A stretch of DNA of 64,000 nucleotides from Stenotrophobium rhamnosiphilum (GTDB lineage Bacteria; Pseudomonadota; Gammaproteobacteria; Nevskiales; Nevskiaceae). The stretch spans positions 558,001-622,000 of the forward strand of contig NZ_QANS01000001.1 in NCBI RefSeq assembly GCF_003052265.1. The letters run 5' to 3'. The notes under the pieces were generated by a model. That model saw only the letters and a list, made by a program, of their open reading frames with translations, had not been told where the DNA came from and made no database searches. This document shows, piece by piece, positions 22,443 through 30,185 of this stretch; the stretch's first letter is position 1; each line of letters opens with the position of its first letter. The position numbers and the translations under genes are program-made.

Positions 22443-22536
22443 GTTATTTGGTGATTTTTCAGCGGGATAAGCCGCGTTTTCTGGGGAAATGGCCGCTCTT
22501 CCCAAGAATCTCAGCGCCTTGATGGCCGTACAAATG

Positions 22537-22563
22537 AAAAACCCTCCGAAACCGGAGGGTTTT
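22537..22563. terminator. bidirectional terminator next to the left attachment site
   Basis: AAAACCCTCCG and CGGAGGGTTTT form an 11-bp stem around a short loop, with A and T runs on both sides. On the minus strand it lies just after the tRNA-Val 3' fragment, so before phage integration it would have terminated the tRNA-Val transcript. Confidence 0.85.
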
Positions 22564-22569
22564 CAATGT

Positions 22570-22615
22570 TTGGTAGGCGCGATTGGACTCGAACCAACGA
22601 CCCCCACCATGTCAA
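22570..22615 (-). repeat. left attachment repeat (tRNA-Val 3' fragment)
   Basis: A 46-base stretch identical to 30953-30998. It holds the 3' part of tRNA-Val(GAC) from the anticodon loop to CCA. Beyond 22615 the sequence departs from the tRNA, so this copy is a fragment, and the intact gene is at the other end of the prophage. Confidence 0.93.
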
Positions 22616-22652
22616 AGTCCGAGGATCCTCAAGGGGATATCGTAGACGAAAG

Positions 22653-22675
22653 GCCCGCGACAGTGCGGGTTTTTT
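22653..22675 (+). terminator. hairpin with T run near the left prophage end
   Basis: The stem CCCGC / GCGGG with loop GACAGT is followed by six Ts. On the circular phage genome it lies just downstream of the HTH regulator gene (30628 onward across the attachment core), so it could end that transcript. Confidence 0.7.
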
Positions 22676-22725
22676 AATGCCTGGTCATTTAGAAGTGAGG
22701 GCTGGGCGTCGCCGTAGGCCGGGCT

Positions 22726-23631
22726 CTATTCGCTAGGCTCACGGATTCTGCGTATCCGCCCTACGGGTAACGATCCCTGACGCAAGACGCTGTGAAGCTG
22801 ATCCACATGCGGCGTCAGATGTTGAACAGAAAGATGAGCGTAATTCTTTACCATGCGTTCATCTGACCAACCGCCCAACTCCTGAAGGATGTGCCGAGGC
22901 GTTCCATTTTGAGCATGCCAGCTCGCCCATGTGTGGCGCAGATCATGCCAACGGAAATTCTTAATGCCAGCTCGATCGAGAGCCAATCGCCATGCCTTCG
23001 TATTCGTTTGAATGACGCGGCGGCCGCGATACACAAATACAAATTCATGATGCTGAAGAATCCACTTGCGCAAAATCGCGCAGGCCGTGGAGGAAAGAGG
23101 CACAGGAATCGCTCTTCGACCTTTAGCCTGGTCGGCATGGATCCACGCCACGGATCTATCGAGATCTACTTGCGTCCAAGTTAGGCCGGTAACGTTGCTG
23201 CGGCGCAGTCCAGTTTCGAGGCTGAAAGCTGCCATGTCTGAAAGGTGAGGAGGCAGCTGGGTAAGTAGGCGCATGGCTTCACCGAAGGTCAGCCAGCGGA
23301 CGCGCTTCGCGCGATCCTTGACCTGGCGAACCTTCGGAGCGAACTTCAGCCAGCGCCAGAGGATGGCCGCATTTAGCATTGCCCTCAGCAAGCTGAGATA
23401 GCGGTTCACCGTTGACGGCTTCCGCTCACTGAGCACCAGCTCCTCGACGAGAGCATCTATGCAGTCGTCATCAATCTGCTCGATCTTAAGGCCCGAAAGG
23501 CGAGGGTTAAACCACTCCAGCATCTGACGCTCGAGATCGAGCGTGCGCTCTGATTTCCATGCGCGGCCCTCCCTCAGCCAGCGGTCTGCCAGAGCGGGCC
23601 AATTCCTCGTAAGGGGAGCATCAAATCCCAA
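22726..23631 (-). CDS. phage tyrosine integrase
   Basis: A 301-residue tyrosine recombinase. A core-binding SAM-like domain spans residues 10-95, and the catalytic domain has R143 (ETGLRRSNVTGL), K170, H229-x-x-R232 (WHDLRHTWASW), W255 in place of the second His (GGWSDERM) and nucleophile Y264 (KNYAHLS). It should recombine the 46-bp tRNA-Val core. The start is the TTG at 23631, because a stop codon lies six codons upstream and no earlier ATG exists. Integrase-encoding filamentous phages exist but are fewer than those using host XerCD or transposases. Confidence 0.93.
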   Translation of the reverse strand: MGFDAPLTRNWPALADRWLREGRAWKSERTLDLERQMLEWFNPRLSGLKIEQIDDDCIDALVEELVLSERKPSTVNRYLSLLRAMLNAAILWRWLKFAPKVRQVKDRAKRVRWLTFGEAMRLLTQLPPHLSDMAAFSLETGLRRSNVTGLTWTQVDLDRSVAWIHADQAKGRRAIPVPLSSTACAILRKWILQHHEFVFVYRGRRVIQTNTKAWRLALDRAGIKNFRWHDLRHTWASWHAQNGTPRHILQELGGWSDERMVKNYAHLSVQHLTPHVDQLHSVLRQGSLPVGRIRRIREPSE

Positions 23632-23713
23632 AGTATGTGTCTGTTCTTATTAGAGATATCACCTCTCATTCTAGTGTGTCTGTCCCACAAATTCTGCTGT
23701 CGCCTCAACACGA

Positions 23714-23765
23714 AAAATGAGCCGACAAACGAGGTAAAAAGCGACCCCGTTTGACGCCTCATTTT
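23714..23765. repeat. long imperfect inverted repeat in the int-parB gap
   Basis: Arms of 18 bases, AAAATGAGCCGACAAACG (23714-23731) and CGTTTGACGCCTCATTTT (23748-23765), match at 16 of 18 positions around a 16-base loop. It is the largest hairpin in the non-coding 23632-23891 region and is a candidate origin, packaging signal or terminator of the ssDNA phage. Confidence 0.7.
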
Positions 23766-23834
23766 CCCCCTGCGGGCTTCGGTGTTGACCCGCCATCAGA
23801 ACCGCTGCGCTTTTGTGTGACTTGGTCGCCGTTG

Positions 23835-23862
23835 GCTATGCCGGCACGCATGCCGACATAGC
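23835..23862. repeat. palindromic hairpin upstream of the ParB-like gene
   Basis: GCTATG and CATAGC (23835-23840, 23857-23862) flank inner arms CGGCA / TGCCG, forming an almost continuous palindrome 30 bases upstream of the ParB-like start. It could be an operator or binding site for that protein; this is a position-based guess. Confidence 0.55.
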
Positions 23863-23891
23863 GGCATCAACCACCACAAAGAGGACATCAC

Positions 23892-24632
23892 ATGAACGCA
23901 GCAAAAGTTAAGACGGCAGCAAAGCCAACGATGATTGCAATCAGCTTCATCAAAGTGAGCGATGACAACCCACGCGTGGAATTGCGCGATCTAGAAGAAC
24001 TCGCGGCCAGCATTAAGAAGCGCGGGATCATTCAGCCACTCGTTGTGCGCGATCTTCCAGATTTCGGCGCAGAGCTGATCGCAGGCCACAGACGCCTTGA
24101 AGCGGCGAAGATGGCAGGCCTCAAAGAGGTTCCGTGCGTCCTTCGCGACGCGAAAGGAAGCCTCGAAGTAGAGCACCTGATCGAGAACACTCAGCGCGAC
24201 GACTTGACTCCGTTAGAAATCGGAATTGCTGTCTATACGTCGATCTTCAACGGAACGAAGCAGAACGAGCTTTCTGCGGAGCTAGGTAAGTCGGCGGCTT
24301 GGGTGTCGAAATACAACACGATCGGACACGCAGCGGATACAGCGAACGATGACCAGATGGCGCAGCTCGTGTCTGAAACAGACGGAGAGAAGTGCTACGC
24401 GATTGCGTGCGAGATCCTCGGGCGCGGAAAAGTTTCGACGTCGAAAACTGGGAAGAAGGCGCAAGCAGAATTACCGCTGCCGGATTCAATTGACCAGGTA
24501 CTGGCGATGCGCGCTAAGGACAAAGGCTGCGGAACAATCGAAGACATCATCGAGAACACCAAGGAGCGCGACGAGTTCGTTGTATCGCTTATCTTCAAGG
24601 ACGAAGCTGAAGCAATTAGATTCTTCAGCTAG
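23892..24632 (+). CDS. ParB/Spo0J-like DNA-binding protein in the prophage
   Basis: A 246-residue ParB-like protein. The N-terminal ParB/sulfiredoxin-fold motifs are clear: LEELAASIKKRGIIQPLVV, GHRRLEAAKMAG (65-76, the CTPase-type box) and ENTQRDDLTPLE (98-109). An HTH of the KorB/Spo0J type follows (NELSAELGKSAAWVSKYNTIG, about 125-145). ATG 23892 has an AGAGGAC site. It is the only plus-strand gene of the left half and is convergent with zot. ParB partners are usually ParA ATPases, and none is encoded in the prophage, so it more likely works as a transcription or replication regulator, or stabilises a plasmid-like form. It is not part of the usual filamentous-phage gene set. Confidence 0.9.
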   Translation: MNAAKVKTAAKPTMIAISFIKVSDDNPRVELRDLEELAASIKKRGIIQPLVVRDLPDFGAELIAGHRRLEAAKMAGLKEVPCVLRDAKGSLEVEHLIENTQRDDLTPLEIGIAVYTSIFNGTKQNELSAELGKSAAWVSKYNTIGHAADTANDDQMAQLVSETDGEKCYAIACEILGRGKVSTSKTGKKAQAELPLPDSIDQVLAMRAKDKGCGTIEDIIENTKERDEFVVSLIFKDEAEAIRFFS

Positions 24633-24649
24633 CTGAGTGGTGGTAGGAG

Positions 24650-24682
24650 CGGGGCAGGGGAGCGATCCTTTGCCCCGTTTTA
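24650..24682. terminator. bidirectional terminator between parB-like gene and zot
   Basis: CGGGGCA (24650-24656) pairs with TGCCCCG (24671-24677), followed by TTTT. It separates two convergent genes and overlaps the zot stop codon. Confidence 0.8.
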
Positions 24683-25774
24683 CTTGCTCGCAAAACTCAT
24701 TGACTGCGTCGCTGGCGTGCCTTGTGTTGGAAGATTGTCATTGTCGTTACCGTTCGGCTTACTGGGATCAAACCAGCCGTTCTTAACATAGAACGTGCAC
24801 TGCTCGAGCGACATCGTCGTGATGGTCGTGCCTTGCTGCGTGTTGCATGTGCAGCGGTAGACGTTGTCCCAAATCACTTCACTGCATCCAGAGATTTTCG
24901 GAAACGTCGAAGCCTTGAATGTATCGTCATACATCTTTGCTGACGCTGGCTGGCCTTTAATTCGCTCTTTGAGCTTCGAAGCCCACTCGGGGCCATCTAT
25001 GGTTGCGTTGAGTGCAACGCGCTTCGTAGGCACTGACTGGGCGGTTTCTGAGGCCTTCTCGACGTCAGCTTTCGGTTCATCTTTGGAAACACCGTTCCAC
25101 ATCTTGTGGATGGCAAAAACGATGCAAATAACAGCCAGGCCGATATAGATAACGATCCACTTGAGCTTACCCCAGGGAATCGTTTTTTTAACCTGGTGAT
25201 CGTCGCTGCTGATGTACCAATCGTAGACTTCCTTGGGAAATTTAAAGGCCTCAATTTTCGCATCTTTGCGTTCGCGATCATTGTTTGGGTTCTTGTACTT
25301 TTCCCACTGCAACATGTTTGAACGTTCCATTCCCCAGGATCGTTCGAAATGCCAATGACTGCCGACGCGACCACGGATAAAAATATCCAGGTCGCCGCCT
25401 ACCTGCGTAACAAAGAAGAACGTAAAACCGTCGTGCCTGGCTTCTGCAAACGGTTCGACCCAGGGCGGAACCTGTGAGCCTTGCTTGCGATTCGGAAATG
25501 TCTTATGGGCTTCATCGACCAGGATAATTGCGCCCTGGGGAAGCGACCAAAGCGCCATCGGATCATTTAGCCTGGCTAACTCTGGATTCTTACGATCATA
25601 GGGCTGTAGCTCTTCCCACTCGGTCAGAACGCCCTTCTCTTTGATGCCGTTGATGGCGAAGTAATAGACCTTGCGACCTTCGCGCTTACGCATCTCCTCG
25701 ATGTGTTGCAGTAGCCAAAGTGTTTTGCCTGCACCGTTGATACCAGTGACCAGGTTAATGACTGCTGAGGCCAT
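24680..25774 (-). CDS. zot: Zot-family phage assembly ATPase (pI-like)
   Basis: A 364-residue Zonula-occludens-toxin family protein, the pI-type motor for filamentous phage assembly at the inner membrane. Walker A is GINGAGKT (11-18), Walker B AIILVDEAH (82-90), and the single membrane helix is WIVIYIGLAVICIVFAI (206-222) with the N-terminal ATPase in the cytosol. The C-terminal periplasmic part has several Cys. Length is typical. It overlaps the DUF2523 gene by one base. The toxin name comes from Vibrio CTX phage; toxicity is not implied here. Confidence 0.95.
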   Translation of the reverse strand: MASAVINLVTGINGAGKTLWLLQHIEEMRKREGRKVYYFAINGIKEKGVLTEWEELQPYDRKNPELARLNDPMALWSLPQGAIILVDEAHKTFPNRKQGSQVPPWVEPFAEARHDGFTFFFVTQVGGDLDIFIRGRVGSHWHFERSWGMERSNMLQWEKYKNPNNDRERKDAKIEAFKFPKEVYDWYISSDDHQVKKTIPWGKLKWIVIYIGLAVICIVFAIHKMWNGVSKDEPKADVEKASETAQSVPTKRVALNATIDGPEWASKLKERIKGQPASAKMYDDTFKASTFPKISGCSEVIWDNVYRCTCNTQQGTTITTMSLEQCTFYVKNGWFDPSKPNGNDNDNLPTQGTPATQSMSFASK

Positions 25775-26058
25775 TACACCGCAGCCGGTTTCATAACGAG
25801 CTTCGTTGCGCCAATCAGCGTGAGCTTCGTGCTGTACGCAGAGAGAACCATGTTCAGCATGATCTGACAGCCGAACATCTGCCAGAGATCAGGAAACTGT
25901 CCACCGTTGAAAGAGAGCTGCGTCGCAATGTATGCAGTGACGTGGCTAATCAGCACATCAGCGCCCTGGTAAGAAATAAAACCAATGCCCAGGGCAAACA
26001 GGATTTTCGGAATCAAGCTGCCAAGGACTGATGCAAGGCCTGCCAAGAGGAACGGCAT
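25774..26058 (-). CDS. DUF2523-type phage membrane protein (pVI-like)
   Basis: A 94-residue hydrophobic protein starting MPFLLAGLASVLGSLIPKILFALG, with about three membrane segments. It matches the small DUF2523 proteins encoded next to zot in filamentous phages, which are thought to be pVI-like minor coat proteins. The open frame runs 28 codons further upstream, but ATG 26058 shares a TAATG overlap with the previous stop, so this is the likely start. Confidence 0.85.
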   Translation of the reverse strand: MPFLLAGLASVLGSLIPKILFALGIGFISYQGADVLISHVTAYIATQLSFNGGQFPDLWQMFGCQIMLNMVLSAYSTKLTLIGATKLVMKPAAV

Positions 26059-27491
26059 TAGAACGCACCCTGGACGATGTATAGCGAGTACAAAGCGGCA
26101 GAGATCAGTCCGAGCGTGCGAATCAGTGTGACGTAAGGACACATGCTGCTGAATGGAATGCTGACCGACATGCTCAGTTGCGGCAACGAGACAGGAATGT
26201 CAGCAGGACAGCCGCCACCCGCAGCAGCGTTCGAATCAAACCAACCCGTGACATCGAGTTCACCAGTCTGATGCAACAAGCCACCTTGCTCCGTAGTGCC
26301 AAGACCTTCATCAATCGCTGCAGAAATTGCCTCAGGTGGTGGCGTACTTAAAGCGCACGCTTGTTTCCAATCTTGAACGGCGATGTAACCAGCGATTGGG
26401 TCGCCCTCAGTGCTTGGTGGACTCGTGCAGTCAGTACCGCCGCCTAGGGCATTACAAGGTTGCTGGCCTTCACCACCGCACGTTGTGTTCGGCTCATCGT
26501 CATCCGGATCAGGTGTCGTGCCAGGAGGAGCGCCCGTAGACGTACCAGAGCCTAGTCCGTTAGTACTGTTATTGACCGTCGTGGTGTTAAAGATCGACGT
26601 CGTTGTGTTGTTCGTCGTGATCGCCGCAACAGGTTCAGCGGCAACGCCTGCGGTTCCAGTATCCGGCCCAGGCGGTGAAGTAGGCTGTACTCCGCCCGAC
26701 GTCGTGCAGACTCCTTCGCCGTCTTGATCTTTGACGCACCCACCACTTGGCACCGCGCCAATGCATTTATATTTTCCGTTGATATATCCGCAGGAACTTC
26801 CAGGCTTCCACTGCGCAGTGTTTTTTGTCTGTGCGTCTTGAACGATACCCGGCGTGTCATCAGGAACCATCCCGCTGTTACCCGTGCAGGTGCTTCCATT
26901 CTCTTTGTACTTAGCGACCCACGTGTGATTATATTTCGAGGGGTTCGTTACAACGCCAAGCACTACCGCTGCAAATTGACCAGGATCGCCCTGGCCCTGC
27001 AATGCCATCGTGCAATTCGAATAGCAGATCGAGCTAGGCGGCATGAATAAATCAGATTGTCCCTTGACCTGTTTGCTGTTGGTCCCGCATGGGTCACCAC
27101 ACGTACCATCTGGCTTCTCAACCTTCGGTGGCGTACATGTGGGGCCATTCGTGCAACGAGGAGGCGTACCTGCGATCTTCGGAAGATTCGGAGAGGTGCA
27201 CGAAAGCTGTGCAGTTACACTGCCAGGATTAAAATTATTTCCCGACGAGTTTTTTTGCGTGTAATCAATCTTCCAGCCTGATGTATATGCGTATGGCTGG
27301 CCAATGGTGCGCGAACAAAGCGGCTGCGCGCATGGCTGCGGAATGTGATTGTCGATGCCGTATTGAAGCGCAGCACCGTAACTACTGAAATTACCGTCTG
27401 CTGTATATGACGTAGTCCAGTAAATCGCGGCGTTCGCCTGGACGGTAATTGCCAGAAGAAAAAATGCGCAGAGAGGTTTAATCATTCGCAT
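26058..27491 (-). CDS. adsorption/minor coat protein (pIII or TspB-like)
   Basis: A 477-residue exported protein with a signal peptide (MRMIKPLCAFFLLAITVQANA). A Cys-rich N-terminal domain is followed by a long low-complexity linker rich in Thr, Gly, Pro and Asn (about 270-345), a second Cys domain and one C-terminal membrane anchor (YVTLIRTLGLISAALYSLYIV). This layout of receptor domain, flexible linker and anchor is that of pIII, and the C terminus (VSLPQLSMSVSIPFSSMC) resembles TspB-type virulence proteins of phage origin. It should sit at the virion tip and bind the host receptor. The N-terminal part will be strain-specific. Confidence 0.85.
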   Translation of the reverse strand: MRMIKPLCAFFLLAITVQANAAIYWTTSYTADGNFSSYGAALQYGIDNHIPQPCAQPLCSRTIGQPYAYTSGWKIDYTQKNSSGNNFNPGSVTAQLSCTSPNLPKIAGTPPRCTNGPTCTPPKVEKPDGTCGDPCGTNSKQVKGQSDLFMPPSSICYSNCTMALQGQGDPGQFAAVVLGVVTNPSKYNHTWVAKYKENGSTCTGNSGMVPDDTPGIVQDAQTKNTAQWKPGSSCGYINGKYKCIGAVPSGGCVKDQDGEGVCTTSGGVQPTSPPGPDTGTAGVAAEPVAAITTNNTTTSIFNTTTVNNSTNGLGSGTSTGAPPGTTPDPDDDEPNTTCGGEGQQPCNALGGGTDCTSPPSTEGDPIAGYIAVQDWKQACALSTPPPEAISAAIDEGLGTTEQGGLLHQTGELDVTGWFDSNAAAGGGCPADIPVSLPQLSMSVSIPFSSMCPYVTLIRTLGLISAALYSLYIVQGAF

Positions 27492-27494
27492 GGT

Positions 27495-27566
27495 TTAAGA
27501 CCGCGCAAGAGCGATGAGTGCGATAAACCACGTCGCTTCAATTATGATGAAATTGAGCATGGTCAT
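27495..27566 (-). CDS. 23-residue hydrophobic phage peptide (pVII/pIX-like candidate)
   Basis: A minimal open frame, MTMLNFIIIEATWFIALIALARS, whose stop is 3 bases before the pIII-like start. It is nearly all membrane-spanning, with a charged C-terminal end, like the small end-cap proteins of filamentous phages. A second ATG lies two codons in. Support is the position inside the structural block and the hydrophobicity; it is too short for statistical certainty. Confidence 0.5.
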   Translation of the reverse strand: MTMLNFIIIEATWFIALIALARS

Positions 27567-27572
27567 AAATAA

Positions 27573-27604
27573 GAAAAGGCAGGTGTCGACCCCTGCCCGT
27601 TTTC
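27573..27604 (-). terminator. terminator after the major coat gene
   Basis: The stem GGCAGG / CCTGCC is flanked by AAAA and TTTT, and the minus strand ends in TTTTCTTATTT. A strong terminator right after the coat gene is a common feature of filamentous phages, where it gives excess coat transcripts. Confidence 0.85.
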
Positions 27605-27605
27605 C

Positions 27606-27860
27606 TTACTTGCCGCCAAATGCGCGGGAAGCCCAATTGCTGACGTACGCAGCAGCGTTCATCAGGAAGTGGGAGTTCTTGATCAGCATGTACGTCACGA
27701 TGCCAGCGGCAACGTAGGCGACAGCTTCAGCAACGTCAGGCTGTGCAGCTTCGCCAGCAGCAAACGAAACAGCAGGAGCCAACGCAACGGCGGCAACAAC
27801 AGCAAACTTCTCAGCGCCGCGCTTGATGGCCGACAACTGTGCAACAAGGTGCTTCTTCAT
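27606..27860 (-). CDS. major coat protein (pVIII-like)
   Basis: An 84-residue preprotein with a positively charged leader and signal sequence ending at VSFA (about residue 34), leaving a mature subunit of about 50 residues. The mature part has the classic plan: acidic amphipathic N terminus (AGEAAQPDVAEA), membrane helix (VAYVAAGIVTYMLI) and basic C terminus (SRAFGGK). It is followed by a strong terminator. It forms the virion tube. Confidence 0.92.
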   Translation of the reverse strand: MKKHLVAQLSAIKRGAEKFAVVAAVALAPAVSFAAGEAAQPDVAEAVAYVAAGIVTYMLIKNSHFLMNAAAYVSNWASRAFGGK

Positions 27861-27908
27861 AAAAAACCTCCATCGGCCTCAAAGAGGGCTGGCCGTTTCG
27901 CCCTTAAA

Positions 27909-28139
27909 TTACCTGCGACCTTCGATTGCTTTTCCGATTACGTCAGAAACGAAAATCACGACAACAAAAAGAATCTGAACCGAGAGCAATTCGTTTACTT
28001 GCTCCCTGGGAATTGTTTGAAGAAGGAACGGCGTCGGTACTTCTGTCCAGGAACCAAACCCCGTCTCACACGCAGGGACGTCTGCGCCGCCGCTAGTGAC
28101 GACGGTTACGTGTGAGTCGGGGCAGGTAAAAACGAACAT
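27909..28139 (-). CDS. small membrane protein between ssDNA-binding and coat genes
   Basis: A 76-residue protein with a polar Cys-containing N-terminal half (MFVFTCPDSHVTVVTSGGADVPACE) and one membrane helix near the C terminus (ILFVVVIFVSDVIG). The frame is open further upstream to 28238, overlapping the ssDNA-binding gene; ATG 28139 is preferred. Small hydrophobic proteins at this place in Inovirus genomes are candidate minor coat or assembly proteins; the family is not recognised. Confidence 0.7.
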   Translation of the reverse strand: MFVFTCPDSHVTVVTSGGADVPACETGFGSWTEVPTPFLLQTIPREQVNELLSVQILFVVVIFVSDVIGKAIEGRR

Positions 28140-28158
28140 GATGTTTCGAGTTCGAAAG

Positions 28159-28467
28159 TTATGCAGCCTTAGCAACTGGTGGAGACTTCTCGCCGAGCGG
28201 ACGGATATCCGCAATGATGATCTGGGTTTCCTTACCATTCGTTACGCGATCGAATTCAACTTCGCAGACAAGTGGCATTTCACGCTTTGCCAAGACCTGC
28301 GCTAGTGCTGCGCTGCCCAGGCGATAGGGCGTGCAGGCGTAGCCCTTAGCGCGTCCCTTCGATTCATCGAGACGCTCCTCAATGAAAGCAGTGCCAGTAT
28401 CGAAGGCCTTGCCGTCGATAGAATCCTGAAACCACTTAACGCCGGTTACTTTTACTTTTTCAAGCAT
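28159..28467 (-). CDS. phage ssDNA-binding protein (pV-like)
   Basis: A 102-residue acidic/basic small protein (MLEKVKVTGVKWFQDSIDGKAFDTG...) with an OB-like beta pattern, located between the replication and coat genes as gene V is in filamentous phages. Such proteins coat the plus strand and switch replication from double- to single-stranded. ATG 28467 has a GGAG site in a leader that can fold into a hairpin (CTCCGAG with CCTCGGA). Confidence 0.82.
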   Translation of the reverse strand: MLEKVKVTGVKWFQDSIDGKAFDTGTAFIEERLDESKGRAKGYACTPYRLGSAALAQVLAKREMPLVCEVEFDRVTNGKETQIIIADIRPLGEKSPPVAKAA

Positions 28468-28532
28468 GACAATCTCCAGTTATGGGCCGTAAAAGCTTGA
28501 TCCGAGGTCGCCCTGGTCTCGGAGCTTTAAAA

Positions 28533-29621
28533 TCATCCGTACTTACGTCGATACCAGTCAGGCGCAACCATTCGCTGAACCTCAACAACTTTCACCGAAG
28601 GTGAAATCGCCACTACGTTTTTTGAAACGCCGATATCGGCGTACCCAGCAACGAGTAGTTCCCTGCGATGCCGATAGAACGCTGTCTTCTTGAGGTTCAA
28701 GGGTTCACCGTTTTCGTAGCGAGCCAAAGTGCCGCGAGCCGCAGCACTGAGCGCGGTCGTATCGCGATATGAAATATCCATAAGGTTCCTTACCTGGCTT
28801 CGGTCGAGGAAAACCGCCTCAAGCCATTGAGTGTCAATCTGCGCAAGCCAGCAGCGTTGCTTCTGTGTGAGGTAGCGACTCTTCAGCGTGAACTCTTCGC
28901 GAACAACACCTGCATCGCGACAGAAATCGATTACGTCTTGACCAACGTGACTGCCGCTTTTTTTCTTGCGGTTGTCTTGAAGCTCAACGTGTTTGAGATA
29001 GCACTTGCCGGATGCATACTTGGATCCATAACCAAAAAGAACCGTTCCACCGTCCGGAGTAACTGAGCCTTTTTGTCGGCCAACGTGGAAGCTGCCAAGT
29101 TTTAGAATGAGCTGACGAGCATCCTGCTCATTACCGCAGGAGTAGTTACGCGTGATATCGATGCGCGATACACGAGCGCCTGTATACGACCACGACTTGT
29201 CTGCGAATCGTTGAACGTCGCCGCATGTGAAAGGGGGCAGGTTGTGAAGATTTAAAAGCCGATTAACTCGACGGATCGTTTCGTTCCAACCGTATCCAAA
29301 GACGTTGTCTGGCCGCTCATATCGAGCAATGTTTCCGTGAAACTCCACACGGTTGCCATCGGAACGCAGATACATCTTGTCGTCATAACTGCCAAGCAGT
29401 TCCTGACGCTTAGTGACGATGCACTCGAGTACGCCGTCGCGGTCGGTGTCGGTTTTGTGGCCATCATTGACGAGAGGCAGACCGCCCTCGAGGTGAACCT
29501 GCGAAATCGTGACCCAGTCGATGTACACGAATGGCTCGGTTTCGAGTTCGAAAACCTTGGACTGCTCACGCCATTGACGAGCGGTCTCGAAACTAACTAC
29601 TTTCGAGGAGGACTCAAGCAC
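28533..29621 (-). CDS. phage replication initiation protein (gpII/CRI family)
   Basis: A 362-residue replication protein of the filamentous phage/plasmid II/X family: VYIDWVTISQVHLEGGLP near the start, RVEFHGNIARYERPDNVFGYG and GARVSRIDITRNYSCG in the middle, and ARGTLARYENGEPLNLKKTAFYRHRRELLVAG at the C terminus. It should nick the replicative form and start rolling-circle synthesis. The start is GTG at 29621 and it overlaps the upstream ORF by 8 bases, a sign of coupling. Confidence 0.88.
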   Translation of the reverse strand: MLESSSKVVSFETARQWREQSKVFELETEPFVYIDWVTISQVHLEGGLPLVNDGHKTDTDRDGVLECIVTKRQELLGSYDDKMYLRSDGNRVEFHGNIARYERPDNVFGYGWNETIRRVNRLLNLHNLPPFTCGDVQRFADKSWSYTGARVSRIDITRNYSCGNEQDARQLILKLGSFHVGRQKGSVTPDGGTVLFGYGSKYASGKCYLKHVELQDNRKKKSGSHVGQDVIDFCRDAGVVREEFTLKSRYLTQKQRCWLAQIDTQWLEAVFLDRSQVRNLMDISYRDTTALSAAARGTLARYENGEPLNLKKTAFYRHRRELLVAGYADIGVSKNVVAISPSVKVVEVQRMVAPDWYRRKYG

Positions 29622-30102
29622 TTTGAGGCCCTATTTTCCCGTTTTCGGGACTAACTTTACGTGTTACATGGACGTAAAGCTCCGCGCTCTCGAAAATTGC
29701 GAATTTCGACTCAGCCTCAGCGGGTGCACCATGGGGGCCGGCGCTGCGCGCCTTACCCCCCAAGGTCTGCACCCGCTGCTGATTGAGTGCGTCATATTCG
29801 CCGAGCGTGAGAGGGCGATACTCCTCACGTCGATGCTGCGCCAATTCCGCAGCCTCAGGACTCCAGTGGCTATTCAGGGCGCTCTGAAGCGAAATGGTGA
29901 CGTCCTGAAGGCATCGAGCGGTGTAGTGCGCATCTGCGTCGCCAACGCGGTCTGCGTCATGCATTGCCTGCTGCTGGCGCTGAATCTCGGCACCGGCTTC
30001 AAGCGACCATTTCCGATAGTACGACTGACCTAGTACGAGCTGGACTGAGCCGTCAGCGCGAGTGCGTAAGTGAACGCGGAAAAGACTCTTGCAGTCAGTC
30101 AT
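29614..30102 (-). CDS. prophage protein of unknown function upstream of rep
   Basis: A 162-residue soluble protein (MTDCKSLFRVHLRTRADGSVQLVLGQSYYRKW...) with an Ala/Gln/His-rich middle and no recognised domain. ATG 30102 is chosen because it overlaps the stop of the 28-codon gene as ATGA; the frame is open to 30261. It is co-transcribed with rep and could help or regulate replication. Confidence 0.65.
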   Translation of the reverse strand: MTDCKSLFRVHLRTRADGSVQLVLGQSYYRKWSLEAGAEIQRQQQAMHDADRVGDADAHYTARCLQDVTISLQSALNSHWSPEAAELAQHRREEYRPLTLGEYDALNQQRVQTLGGKARSAGPHGAPAEAESKFAIFESAELYVHVTRKVSPENGKIGPQSA

Positions 30103-30185
30103 GACAGAAGGTGCTTCATCGCGAAGCGAACGAGATACGCCACGACGATCATGGCCACGTAGTGATACCAGGAGAAGCGAATCAC
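30099..30185 (-). CDS. 28-residue transmembrane micro-protein
   Basis: An overlooked micro-ORF: GTG start at 30185 inside the GTGA of the upstream stop, TGA stop inside the ATGA of the downstream start. The peptide is about one membrane helix (HYVAMIVVAYLVRFAMKHLL) with basic residues at both ends. The two 4-base overlaps on each side argue that it is translated as part of a coupled chain. Confidence 0.6.
   Translation of the reverse strand: MIRFSWYHYVAMIVVAYLVRFAMKHLLS

Noticed and set aside
22489-22677. 62-codon frame with GLEPTTPT across the left attachment repeat
   Set aside because: Read from the tRNA-Val 3' fragment; this kind of peptide is a known artefact of translating tRNA antisense.
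24680-25774. zot as an enterotoxin gene
   Set aside because: Within a filamentous phage the protein is the assembly ATPase; no sign of the Vibrio toxin context.
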